A stretch of DNA of 43,952 nt from Acidobacteriota bacterium (lineage in GTDB: Bacteria; Acidobacteriota; Holophagae; Acanthopleuribacterales; Acanthopleuribacteraceae), in contig JASJCB010000071.1 of assembly GCA_030066195.1 (NCBI GenBank), positions 1 through 43,952 of the forward strand. The letters run 5' to 3'. The position numbers and the translations under genes are program-made. Shown in pieces: positions 1 to 8,258 of this stretch (its first letter is position 1; every line of letters starts with the position of its first letter). Under the pieces are notes generated by a model that worked only from the letters and a program-made list of their open reading frames with translations, ran no database searches and was not told the DNA's origin.

Positions 1-279
1 TTGATCAAAAAGGAACAGTTGTTCCGGGGCACCTTGGACCGGATCACCATTTACAACCGCGAACTGGCCAAGGAAGCGCTGAGATGCAACGCGTCGGGTG
101 TGATCGTGGCCCACAATCATCCCGGCGGCGACCCCACGCCCAGCCGTGAAGACATTGCGGTCAATCTGCAGTTGGCCGATTTCCTGGCGAAAGTAGACCT
201 CTGCCTACTGGACCACCTGGTCATCGGCCGTGAACAAGTCACCAGCATGGTGGAACTGGGTGTCCACCGGCCTCGATAA
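1..279 (+). CDS. radC: RadC-family JAB/MPN domain protein, C-terminal part
   Basis: This is the C-terminal part of a RadC-family protein; the 5' end lies outside the window. The JAMM metal-binding signature is complete: H38-N-H40-P, then S48 and D51, within HNHPGGDPTPSREDI. The flanking LFRGTL and LDHLVIG segments are also typical of RadC. The family has a JAB1/MPN fold and has been linked to DNA repair and mobile elements, but its biochemical role is unsettled. A full-length RadC has about 220 residues with an N-terminal HhH region, so about 130 residues are missing here. The usual NHPSGD is NHPGGD, a mild change. The TTG at base 1 is probably an internal codon, not the start. Confidence 0.93.
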   Translation: MIKKEQLFRGTLDRITIYNRELAKEALRCNASGVIVAHNHPGGDPTPSREDIAVNLQLADFLAKVDLCLLDHLVIGREQVTSMVELGVHRPR

Positions 280-286
280 AGGTTAA

Positions 287-620
287 CCGAGGCAAGGCGA
301 AAACCCCTGGGCGCGCACGCATCCTGCGTGCATTTCCAGACGATAGCATGAAAATGACCGCGGGTTTTTAATGACCCCGGGAATTGCAATGAGAGCTAAC
401 TCCTTGGAGGTTTCGTTCCCCTCCATATGGGCCTCATGCTCGCTCAGAAGTACAAAATCCCAGCTTGACTGAGGGTAGTCAGGGCATTGTAAATGTGTGA
501 AGGAGAAAACTTTGAATTGCAACTTCCCGGCTTTATTCATGACCCACGGTCATTCTAGTGCAACTGTCTGGAAATGCACGCTGGAAGCGTGCGCGCCCAG
601 GGTTTTTCGCCTCGCCCGGG
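287..620. repeat. Long imperfect inverted repeat with internal hairpins (REP/MITE-like)
   Basis: Bases 287-340 match the reverse complement of 567-620 with about five mismatches. Weaker complementarity continues inward, roughly 341-398 with 508-566. Each arm carries its own short hairpin: GCACGCA-TCC-TGCGTGC in the left arm and GCACGCT-GGA-AGCGTGC in the right. The A-to-T change in one side of the stem is matched by a T-to-A change in the other, so pairing is kept. The whole element could fold into a long cruciform or stem-loop. No transposase is present. This resembles paired REP/BIME units or a MITE. It fills most of the gap between radC and the next gene. Confidence 0.8.
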
Positions 621-775
621 GTGCGATGCTTGGCTTGCGTATCACCGGCGCAGACGCCCCGCGACAGTGACCTCTTTTCACCGGGAATACGATTGTGTAC
701 TTAGGCGGTAAAGCGGTCCGAAACTTGCTGCCGTCAACTTCTGTACGAGGATTTGGACAGAACAGGATTGCATAG

Positions 776-2965
776 ATGACGCTATACTTATTTCAGGGCA
801 TGTCATTCAACCCGGATACACGTGAGCTTACCGGAGCGGAAGGTACCACGGAAATCAAACCCAAAAACGCCGAGGTCCTGGCGTACCTGCTGCAACATCG
901 CGACCGTGTCGTCAACCGCGACGAATTGTTGGAGACCATTTGGAAAGACGTGCACGTGGCCGACCAGTCATTGACCAAGGCCGTAACCGAATTGCGAACC
1001 GCCTTGGGCGACCGGGCGCGCAACAGCTTGTATATCAAAACCGTTCTCAAGAAAGGTTACAAATGGGTTTGCGAGGAAACCCGTGAGGAACATCCCGCGC
1101 CCCTGCCGTCACCGCAACCCGCTCCTGCACCCGCCCGGCAGGCAATTCTCCCCCAAGCAGCCCCAAAACCTCGCCTACCCTGGATCGCCGCGACAGTCGT
1201 GGTCTTGCTTTCCCTCTCCGCCTGGCAGGTGATGAAAACGGCCGATGTGGGCGACGAACAAACCGAAACCTCGCTGTACCTGCCCCGCCTGGCCGTGTTG
1301 CCCTTCAGCAACCGCACCGGTGACGCCGAGAAGAACTGGATCGAGATGGGCCTGCGCGACCTGGTCTGTCAGAACCTGAACCGCCTGGGGTATTTCGACC
1401 TGGTGCCGCTCAATGACCTGGTGCGCACCCTGGACCGCGAGGGCCTGCCGGAAATCGGCCTCGATACAGACCTGTCCCGCATCTCCAAAAACCTTGACTT
1501 CCGTTACCTCATCGCCACCGACGCCCATCTGACCGAGGACGGCGCCTGGCGGTTGCAGTTGCGTATTCTGGACGCCCGGGGCGGCGAGGAAACCCACTCG
1601 GTTAGCGGCAGCGCCCTGGCCGAGGTCGCCCGCCACGCCGGTTACGCCCTGGCCGGCAAGACCGGTTACCCCATGGATGCACCCTCAAGCAGCCCCGGCA
1701 CCGATGAATTCACCAGTCAAAGCTATGCCAAGGGCATGCAATTCCTTGAAAACCGCGAATACGAGAAGGCCGCCAATCATTTCCGCGTCACCCTGGACAA
1801 CGATCCCGCCATGACCTGGGCCAAGTTCCAACTGGCCAGGGCTCGGCAGTACACGGAAGAACAAGATGAAAGCCAGGCGCTTTTTGCCGATGTGATCGAA
1901 CAGGCGCGTGCGACCGGCAACCCGATCATGGAAGCCGAGGCGTTGCGCTACCAGGGCCTGATCCATCGCAAGAGCGCCCGTTGGGAAGAGGCCGTTCGCT
2001 ATTCTCAAGAAGCCCTGGCCATTTACCGCAACCTGGACCATCTTTCCGGCATCATCCTCAGCCAGAACCAACTGGCCACCGTCAACGCGCAAAAGGGAGA
2101 GCTGGATCAGGCCGGCGCGCTGTTACAGGACAGCCTGTCGCTGCTGCCCCTCCTGGGGAACCGTTACGTGGAATCACAAACCCTGATCAAACACGGCACC
2201 GTCTTGTCCATGCGCGGCAAGACAGCCGAAGCCCGGGCCCCGTTTGAACGCGCCCTGGCTTTGTTCCGCGAACTGGGAGACGCCCGCAATGAGGCGGCCG
2301 TGCTGAACAACCTGGGCAACATTGCAAACCTCCATCGCGACTACGCTGAGGCCGCCGAAATCTATGAGAAAACGCTGGCGCTACGCCAAAAACTGGGCAA
2401 TAAACCGGGCGAGGCCAGAACCCTTCTGAACCTGGGCCTGATTGCCGTGGTCGGCGGACAAATCCCCCTGGCTTATGAGCGCTTCAACGCCGCCCTGACC
2501 ATCAGCCGAGAGGTCAACAATGAATTCCTGGAATGTCATGCGCTGAACGGCATGGGACGCTGGGCGCTGATGGCCCGTGAAAACGACCGGGCGCGGACCT
2601 GGTTCGAGACCGCCCGCGAAACCGCGACCAGGATCGGCGCCCGGAGCCTGCACACCGAAAGCGTCTGCCTGCTGGCCCATCTGGCCCTGGTGGAGAACCG
2701 ACCGGACAAGGCCGCGGAACTGCTGGCCGGCCTGAACTCCGAGAAAGAACCCAGGCGTCCGGTCTACCTGACCACCATGGCGTCAGTGGTCTATGCGCAG
2801 GGGCGTTTCAAGGAGGCGCTGGAATTCCAAACCCAGGCCAGGGAACGCGCGGGACCGCGTTGGGGGGAACGGGACGAGGCGGTTTTGAACACCTACGCGT
2901 ACGCCGCCGAGGTGAACCAAAGCAGGCCTTTACCCGGAAACGCCGTGTACCTGCCTATTTTCTAG
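776..2965 (+). CDS. Membrane-anchored winged-helix regulator with TPR sensor domain (CadC/ToxR-like)
   Basis: Residues 1-98 form an OmpR/PhoB-type winged helix; the NRDELLETIWKDVHV and SLTKAVTELRTALGD segments are characteristic. A Pro/Ala-rich linker (104-133) leads to one membrane helix (about 134-152). The outer part begins with an alpha/beta region (168-300, containing LAVLPFSNRTGD) like the N-terminal domains of TolB/FlgO-type proteins, followed by TPRs to the end (about 310-700). This is the CadC/ToxR plan: DNA is bound from the membrane without a phosphorelay, and the outer TPRs probably sense a ligand or partner. Such fusions are common in Acidobacteriota. A weak AGGA lies upstream of the ATG. 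A possible target is the pair of direct repeats just downstream of the gene. Confidence 0.88.
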   Translation: MTLYLFQGMSFNPDTRELTGAEGTTEIKPKNAEVLAYLLQHRDRVVNRDELLETIWKDVHVADQSLTKAVTELRTALGDRARNSLYIKTVLKKGYKWVCEETREEHPAPLPSPQPAPAPARQAILPQAAPKPRLPWIAATVVVLLSLSAWQVMKTADVGDEQTETSLYLPRLAVLPFSNRTGDAEKNWIEMGLRDLVCQNLNRLGYFDLVPLNDLVRTLDREGLPEIGLDTDLSRISKNLDFRYLIATDAHLTEDGAWRLQLRILDARGGEETHSVSGSALAEVARHAGYALAGKTGYPMDAPSSSPGTDEFTSQSYAKGMQFLENREYEKAANHFRVTLDNDPAMTWAKFQLARARQYTEEQDESQALFADVIEQARATGNPIMEAEALRYQGLIHRKSARWEEAVRYSQEALAIYRNLDHLSGIILSQNQLATVNAQKGELDQAGALLQDSLSLLPLLGNRYVESQTLIKHGTVLSMRGKTAEARAPFERALALFRELGDARNEAAVLNNLGNIANLHRDYAEAAEIYEKTLALRQKLGNKPGEARTLLNLGLIAVVGGQIPLAYERFNAALTISREVNNEFLECHALNGMGRWALMARENDRARTWFETARETATRIGARSLHTESVCLLAHLALVENRPDKAAELLAGLNSEKEPRRPVYLTTMASVVYAQGRFKEALEFQTQARERAGPRWGERDEAVLNTYAYAAEVNQSRPLPGNAVYLPIF

Positions 2966-3024
2966 AACCCTAAATCACACTTGAAACCAGCATGTTACAC
3001 AGACATTCCGCACAAGTTATAAAC

Positions 3025-3045
3025 CGGTAAGGTCGCGGTAAGGTC
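3025..3045 (+). promoter_or_regulatory. Two identical 10-bp direct repeats with 11-bp period, possible operator
   Basis: CGGTAAGGTC occurs at 3025-3034 and again at 3036-3045. Regulators with an OmpR/PhoB winged helix typically bind direct repeats spaced about one helical turn (10-11 bp). The gene immediately upstream encodes such a regulator, and the site lies about 70 bp before the next start codon. Binding is inferred only. A related but imperfect CGGTAA occurs at 706-711, upstream of the regulator gene itself. Confidence 0.4.
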
Positions 3046-3115
3046 TTGGAACACTGCCGACATGCATACTTGACCGCGTAAGACGGAGTGCGATTCACCA
3101 CTGGAGGTTACTTTC

Positions 3116-5791
3116 ATGCCGCGTATTGCCGTACTCATTATCTTTTCCTCGATCATTCCCGCCGCTCTTCGCGCCGACGTTGAAATCCTGACCAGTATTA
3201 CCGATGTCTACTACCTGGGCACCCAGGAGAAAACAGGGACCGTCACCCTTCGGGTCATGAGTGACTTCAATCTGCCGGTCGATCAGACTAATCCTATTTA
3301 TTTCAAAATCAACCTGGAAGACGGAGCCCTCGGCCGCACCATCGTCGACCCCACCGGCACCCATACGGTCGCCGGCAGCGGCGCCTTTTCCGACGTCCCC
3401 ATCGACCTGAGATTGAAACTGCGGTCCACAGATGACAACTTGGAAATAGCGCCCGATATGCCTGAATCCGCGGTTCAATTGATCCGCGCCATCCAGGGCG
3501 AGACCTCGATCTGGTTGCGTATCACCGTCCCCACCCATCAATGGATCGATTCGAACGGCGACGGTATAGGCGACATGGCGCCGAACGACGACGCTCGCGT
3601 ATCCTTCACGGTCGGGGTTGAATCGACCCTTGCCGGGAACCGACTCAGCGAAAGCGGCTTCGATTTCTCCGGCGCCGCGAACGTGGACACCTACGCCACC
3701 TTCGGTCTGGACACCGCCGCTGCCGATACCAGTTTTATTTGGGACTACCATGTAGGCGGTTGCGGCACCATCCAACCCAACCGACTCCATTACATGGATC
3801 TCATCGCCTGGCGAACCGGGGTCTTGCCAGGGAGTGCGACAAGCCCGGAAGGGGCCGCTTATAACCCGGTGGACACCAACAGTTGCACGGGCGGTAATAT
3901 CGGTGACAGTTACGAGATGTTGCCCCTCAACTTCGTCAACGATTTCATCGTCGGCCGGACCAGGGACGAAAGCAGTCTCAGTGCCAACCTGATCGCACCG
4001 CCGAAAGTCAAGGTGGGCGAGTCCTTCGAGGTCACGACGCAACTGTTGGGCGATATTTCCATGTTCTCCGTGGTCTGGGATTTCGGCGACGAAGTGCATC
4101 ACACGGCAACCGTCACCACCTCGCACACCTTTGCGGAGGTGGGCGAGTACATCGTCACCAGCACCACCACCAACGCCGGCGGCTTGACGGCCACCGCACA
4201 GGCAACGATAACGGTGGCGCCGCTTGCCGTGGAGCAGGAGATATTGAACCTGCAAGCCGTGCCCTCCGCCAACGACGAGATCCTGCTGACCTGGGAAGCC
4301 GGTTCCAACGGCGACGCGCACCTGGATCACTTCGATATCTTCTACCACGACGTTACCGAAAACCGCTTTATCGCGGCGGGCAGCACCTACGGAACGCGCT
4401 TCCCGGTTCCCCTACTCAGGGAACGGGACCATACCTTCAAGGTGGTTCCGGTCTACAAGGGCGGGGCGACGGGACCCGAGGCTGTGGTCAGCCTGACCGG
4501 TTCCTCCAATCCCATCACCTACAGTTGGCGGGCGCCGCTGCCGCACGTGACCCAAGACGACAGTTGGTTCACCGGCATCGCCGTGGTCAATCCCCATGAC
4601 GAAACCGTGGGTATCAGCCTATTGGGGGTGGATCATCAGGGCGACAAGGTTGCCGAAAGCGAGAAGCTGACCAGCCTGGGCCCCGGCCACAAGGCGTTGG
4701 GCCTGATCCAATCCTATTTCAGCGCCGAGCAACTGAAAAAAATCTCCTGGGTTGAATTACGCGCCCAAAAACCCTTGTCGGCCTTCGAACTGTTCGGCCA
4801 GGGCAATAAGAACATGACCGGCGTGTTGGTGGACAACCACAACCTGTCACGGGGGATGCTGCCGGTTGCCGATGCGGACAGTAAACGCTTCGTGGGCGTG
4901 AGCGTGGTGAATCCCGACCTGTTCCAAGATGCGGATGTCAGTTTCGTGGGCCTGGATTGGCGCGGTCAAGAGGTAGCGACCATGAACGCAAAACTGTTTC
5001 CCCTGGGCAAACTGACCTTTTCCATGGAGGAACTCGGGCAGAATTTCCGGCGGGTCAGTGCCGTACGAATCAAATCGGACACCCCCGTAACGGGTTTCGA
5101 GATCTGGGGCGATGCCGCCGCGGGCGCTCATGTCAGCGGCACCAAGATACAGGACCTCGGGATCGTCCAAGGCGCGTTACCCATCGTTGAGCCCGGCAGC
5201 CGCATCGAACTTGCCAACGTGGCGCCGGTCACCAACAAGGTGATCCTGGAAGCCTACAGCAACGACGGCAACCTGATGTCCACCCGCAATATCGAGTTGG
5301 AACCCAACGGTCAGATCTCGCTGAACACGGATATAGTGATCGGCAACGGGTTCTACGGCTACCTGCGCGTGATCAGTTCCGCTCCGATCCACGCACTGTG
5401 CGACCTGAGGCGCGACCGCGGCGACGGCGATATCCTGACCGAGGCGGTCCCGGCAACCGGCTTCACGGGCGGCAACTTCCTCTTCCCGCACGTGGCCGCG
5501 ACTACCAACTGGGGCAGCGAGTTGGCGCTGGTCAACCTCAGCGACGACACGGTGAACGTCACCCTGAAGGCTTACAACGCCGAGGGAGAGGTGTCGGGCC
5601 TTGCCCAAAAAACCCTGAACCCGCGCGGTCGCCTGCACCAATTGGCGGACGAACTGTTCCCGGAAATTCAGGACATGGCCTACATCCGTGCAATCACGGA
5701 CGGCGACGCCCTGGCCGCGCACCAACTCTTCTATGCCCGCAAGGGTTTCGGCTCCATCATGGGCGGAACGGTGGTCAAACCGTTACCTTAA
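3116..5791 (+). CDS. Large exported protein with PKD and Fn3-like domains and C-terminal beta repeats
   Basis: The protein has 891 residues. It begins with a signal peptide (about 1-20, ending ALRA) and has a clear GGAGG site before the ATG. The N-terminal region (about 20-285) is not recognised; it is rich in Asp and Thr. A PKD domain spans about 289-366 with the hallmark VWDFGDE and the TSHTFAEVGEY strand. A fibronectin-III-like domain follows (about 372-458). From about 465 to the end come three to four related blocks of roughly 100 residues, marked by GIAVVNP, GVSVVNP and ELALVNL near their starts and hydrophobic ends. Such repeats recur in secreted proteins of Acidobacteriota and allied phyla and probably mediate surface adhesion or assembly. 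No catalytic motif or sorting signal was seen. Confidence 0.85.
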   Translation: MPRIAVLIIFSSIIPAALRADVEILTSITDVYYLGTQEKTGTVTLRVMSDFNLPVDQTNPIYFKINLEDGALGRTIVDPTGTHTVAGSGAFSDVPIDLRLKLRSTDDNLEIAPDMPESAVQLIRAIQGETSIWLRITVPTHQWIDSNGDGIGDMAPNDDARVSFTVGVESTLAGNRLSESGFDFSGAANVDTYATFGLDTAAADTSFIWDYHVGGCGTIQPNRLHYMDLIAWRTGVLPGSATSPEGAAYNPVDTNSCTGGNIGDSYEMLPLNFVNDFIVGRTRDESSLSANLIAPPKVKVGESFEVTTQLLGDISMFSVVWDFGDEVHHTATVTTSHTFAEVGEYIVTSTTTNAGGLTATAQATITVAPLAVEQEILNLQAVPSANDEILLTWEAGSNGDAHLDHFDIFYHDVTENRFIAAGSTYGTRFPVPLLRERDHTFKVVPVYKGGATGPEAVVSLTGSSNPITYSWRAPLPHVTQDDSWFTGIAVVNPHDETVGISLLGVDHQGDKVAESEKLTSLGPGHKALGLIQSYFSAEQLKKISWVELRAQKPLSAFELFGQGNKNMTGVLVDNHNLSRGMLPVADADSKRFVGVSVVNPDLFQDADVSFVGLDWRGQEVATMNAKLFPLGKLTFSMEELGQNFRRVSAVRIKSDTPVTGFEIWGDAAAGAHVSGTKIQDLGIVQGALPIVEPGSRIELANVAPVTNKVILEAYSNDGNLMSTRNIELEPNGQISLNTDIVIGNGFYGYLRVISSAPIHALCDLRRDRGDGDILTEAVPATGFTGGNFLFPHVAATTNWGSELALVNLSDDTVNVTLKAYNAEGEVSGLAQKTLNPRGRLHQLADELFPEIQDMAYIRAITDGDALAAHQLFYARKGFGSIMGGTVVKPLP

Positions 5792-5814
5792 GATCTCGTT
5801 TTCCTCCGATCAGT

Positions 5815-5842
5815 GCCGGCCCCCATGGGCCGGCCTTTTTTA
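5815..5842 (+). terminator. Rho-independent terminator
   Basis: A perfect 8-bp GC stem (GCCGGCCC / GGGCCGGC) with loop CCAT is followed at once by a T run. It sits 24 bp after the stop codon of the PKD protein gene. Confidence 0.92.
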
Positions 5843-6386
5843 TTTTTTATTCCAGGTTACCTGGTCGTGCTCAAGGCGACAGAACTTTCGAAACCATCGT
5901 AGTTTGTCTCCAAGCGATTGTTCCTTGGTTGGGTTGTAGCACCTTGTCATGGAACCGCTTTCATTCAAATTATACTTTTCCTCATCTTTACATGGTGTCG
6001 CTATTCAATCTTAAGTCTGCATAGGATTTGGATCGGTCATGTGTACCTGAATTACCAAATTTCCGTACCTGACTTACCGTCTTTTTCCCGCTCTAAAGAC
6101 AACAAAAGAATAGCAGTTATGTTTTTCTTTCAAATTCGGCTACATTCTCCGGGGCCTTCTCCGATGAGGTTGATGTGCATCGGGTACGGTTCTGCCGTCA
6201 CCTGATTGTCTCCACATTGTTGTGTTCTTTGTTCCCCGTAAAACAAGGCTCTATTTCGCTTTTTGCACAGAGAACCAACCTGAAACACGCAAGTTCACAA
6301 TCTTAGAGAAAGCAGATCGCCCATACCGGAAATGCCGGTTTGGATGAAACATGTTTTGTAGCAGTGCCTAGAAATCTGGAGGTTTC
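5843..6386. other. AT-rich intergenic stretch without a convincing gene
   Basis: These 544 bases are clearly AT-richer than the surrounding genes. The open frames here (for example 5918-6205 +) lack ribosome sites and have no domain-like or signal-peptide character. A short hairpin, ACCGGAAATGCCGGT, lies near 6327-6341. The region probably carries the promoter and leader of the next gene, but no promoter could be assigned with confidence. Confidence 0.5.
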
Positions 6387-7910
6387 ATGCTTCGTATCGC
6401 TATGTTTACCCTACTCTTTATGTCTACCATGGCTTTCGCCCAAACGCCTGTCCATAAATATGATATGGAAGATGTCCAAACGGGAACGACCATCACTGAC
6501 GTCGGCAGTGACGGCACGTTAACCGGTACATTCGTCAGTTCGGACGATGTTACTTTCGCTGATGAAACAGGCGGTGATTCCTACATCGAGCTTTCCGGCG
6601 CCGGTAAAAAAACAGGTGACGGCTTCGTGTTGCTGGGTAGCGCCGCCACCAACCTGGACTTCACCAAAACAGATAGTTTTTCTCTGGTTGCCATGGTCCG
6701 TCGCAAAGGCAGTACCGCTCAGACCATTCTTGCCAAAGTTGCCGACAGCAAGAACAGCACCGTGGGTTGGTCCTTTTACTTCAACCGCAATGACCACCTG
6801 GGTTTCACCATGCAGACCGACGGCAGCAGCAGCAATCGGTTGCGCGTCATCAGTAAGAAGGCGGTGGGTAACGATCAGGACGAAGTCGAAGTGACCGTTG
6901 TTGTGAACGGGGATACCGGCTCCGGCACCACGGTTTCTCTCTATGCGGACGGCGTGCTTCTGGCGACCAGGACGAAGACCCTCAACGGTGATGCAAACAA
7001 CACGTCGGTACCCACCATGGGCGCCAACGAAGACGGCAGCGACTATTTGAAGGGCACCTTGGACGACGTGGAGATCTACGATACCGCACTGACGCCGCCG
7101 CCCATCAAGAACCGTTGCGGTAAAGTTCCCGGCACCATCAAGAAGGACATCACCCTGTCGGTGCCCGCGGACTACGCCACCATTCAAGATGCTCTGGCCT
7201 GCTTGGACGGCAAACACATCCTGAATAAAGCGACTGTCACCATCAGTGTCACGGCGAGTGCGACGAACTACGATACCATCACGGTTTCTCACCCCCAGGG
7301 TCGGAACATTCACATCCTGGCTAGCGGCGGCACCTATGCCTTGACCTTTCAGTCCGGCAAGAACGGCCTCTATGTCGCCGACGGCTCCGAACTGGGTAAA
7401 ATCAACGGCTTCGTCTTCCAAGGTGAAGGTACGGCCGCCAACCCGCCTGCAACCGAGACATCCGGCGTCATGGCCCACAACAACGCTTATGTGGAACTGG
7501 GCGGCAACATGGTCATCCGTGGTTTCTTCAATGGTATCGAGGCCTATGACGGCGCTACCGTCTCCGCCAAATCCATCGATGTGTACGACAACCAAATCGG
7601 CCTTTTTGCCTATAACAACGCGACTATTCGGGGCGACAGTTCTGATGTGCACGACAACGGCGGTTCCGGTGTTGTTGCCAGCCGCGGCGGCGTCATCAGC
7701 TTCATCGGCGGCACCTCCGATGACAACACCTACAAGGGTATCTGGGCTGCCTCTCGCGGTTTCGTCATGGCTGACAATGCCACGGCTACCGGCAACGGCG
7801 AGATCGACTACAAAGCAACGGCCCTATCGCTGCTGATTGCCAAGAACAGCACTTCGACCACCGATGCAACGGACTACAGCGCCGACAGCACGTCCGTGAT
7901 CCAACAGTAG
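6387..7910 (+). CDS. Exported LamG-like / right-handed beta-helix protein
   Basis: The protein has 507 residues, a signal peptide (about 1-19, ending AFAQ) and a GGAGG site 6 bases before the ATG. Residues about 22-235 look like a concanavalin/LamG domain: FSLVAMVRRKG, then a hairpin with LYADGVLL and a final GTLDDVEIYDTAL, a typical last strand. Residues about 255-500 are a parallel beta-helix of the pectate-lyase type, opening with DYATIQDALACL and continuing with short Gly/Asn-rich rungs such as VYDNQIGLFAYNNA. The pairing suggests a carbohydrate-binding or surface protein. No catalytic residues could be assigned, so no enzymatic role is claimed. The C-terminus lacks an anchor or sorting motif. 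Confidence 0.82.
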   Translation: MLRIAMFTLLFMSTMAFAQTPVHKYDMEDVQTGTTITDVGSDGTLTGTFVSSDDVTFADETGGDSYIELSGAGKKTGDGFVLLGSAATNLDFTKTDSFSLVAMVRRKGSTAQTILAKVADSKNSTVGWSFYFNRNDHLGFTMQTDGSSSNRLRVISKKAVGNDQDEVEVTVVVNGDTGSGTTVSLYADGVLLATRTKTLNGDANNTSVPTMGANEDGSDYLKGTLDDVEIYDTALTPPPIKNRCGKVPGTIKKDITLSVPADYATIQDALACLDGKHILNKATVTISVTASATNYDTITVSHPQGRNIHILASGGTYALTFQSGKNGLYVADGSELGKINGFVFQGEGTAANPPATETSGVMAHNNAYVELGGNMVIRGFFNGIEAYDGATVSAKSIDVYDNQIGLFAYNNATIRGDSSDVHDNGGSGVVASRGGVISFIGGTSDDNTYKGIWAASRGFVMADNATATGNGEIDYKATALSLLIAKNSTSTTDATDYSADSTSVIQQ

Positions 7911-7931
7911 ACTATCGAAACAAGAACCTGA

Positions 7932-7974
7932 AAAGGGGCGGGCCTTTTAAATCAACGGCCTCGTCCCTTTTTTT
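7932..7974 (+). terminator. Probable Rho-independent terminator
   Basis: A stem formed by AAGGGGCGGGCC and GGCCTCGTCCCTT (with one bulge and G-U pairs) around an AT-rich loop is followed by seven Ts. It lies about 20 bp after the beta-helix gene. Confidence 0.75.
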
Positions 7975-8258
7975 ATTGTAGATTTTCGCTGCATCTTACA
8001 GCAGCGCGCAAGGCATCGAATTGATTTTTGTAGCGCCGTCCCCTGAAAAGATTTGACTTCCAGCGAGGATCTTATCCTAACCTGCTCCGCAACCCTGGAT
8101 GTCAGTTGCATAAGGGGTCGAATCAAGAATCGATATCGGCCGGCAACAACCAGGACACGACTCCTACCTCTAATCGTATTCTTTAACAATTTCTTCGTTG
8201 GCCTGTCCCGTTGCTTGGGGTATGCTTTCCAGGCTTGACTGTTCGCGGAGGTTTCGCC
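7975..8258. other. Upstream region of the phosphofructokinase gene
   Basis: No credible gene was seen in these 284 bases. The frames crossing it lack ribosome sites. It presumably holds the promoter of the following gene, but no hexamer pair stands out. Confidence 0.4.

Noticed and set aside
3095..4348. Minus-strand frame of 417 codons opposite the PKD protein
   Set aside because: No ribosome site, no domain, and composition typical of antisense reading. The plus-strand gene has signal peptide and PKD domain.
5918..6205. Plus-strand 95-codon gene
   Set aside because: AT-rich intergenic DNA, no ribosome site, no recognisable protein features.
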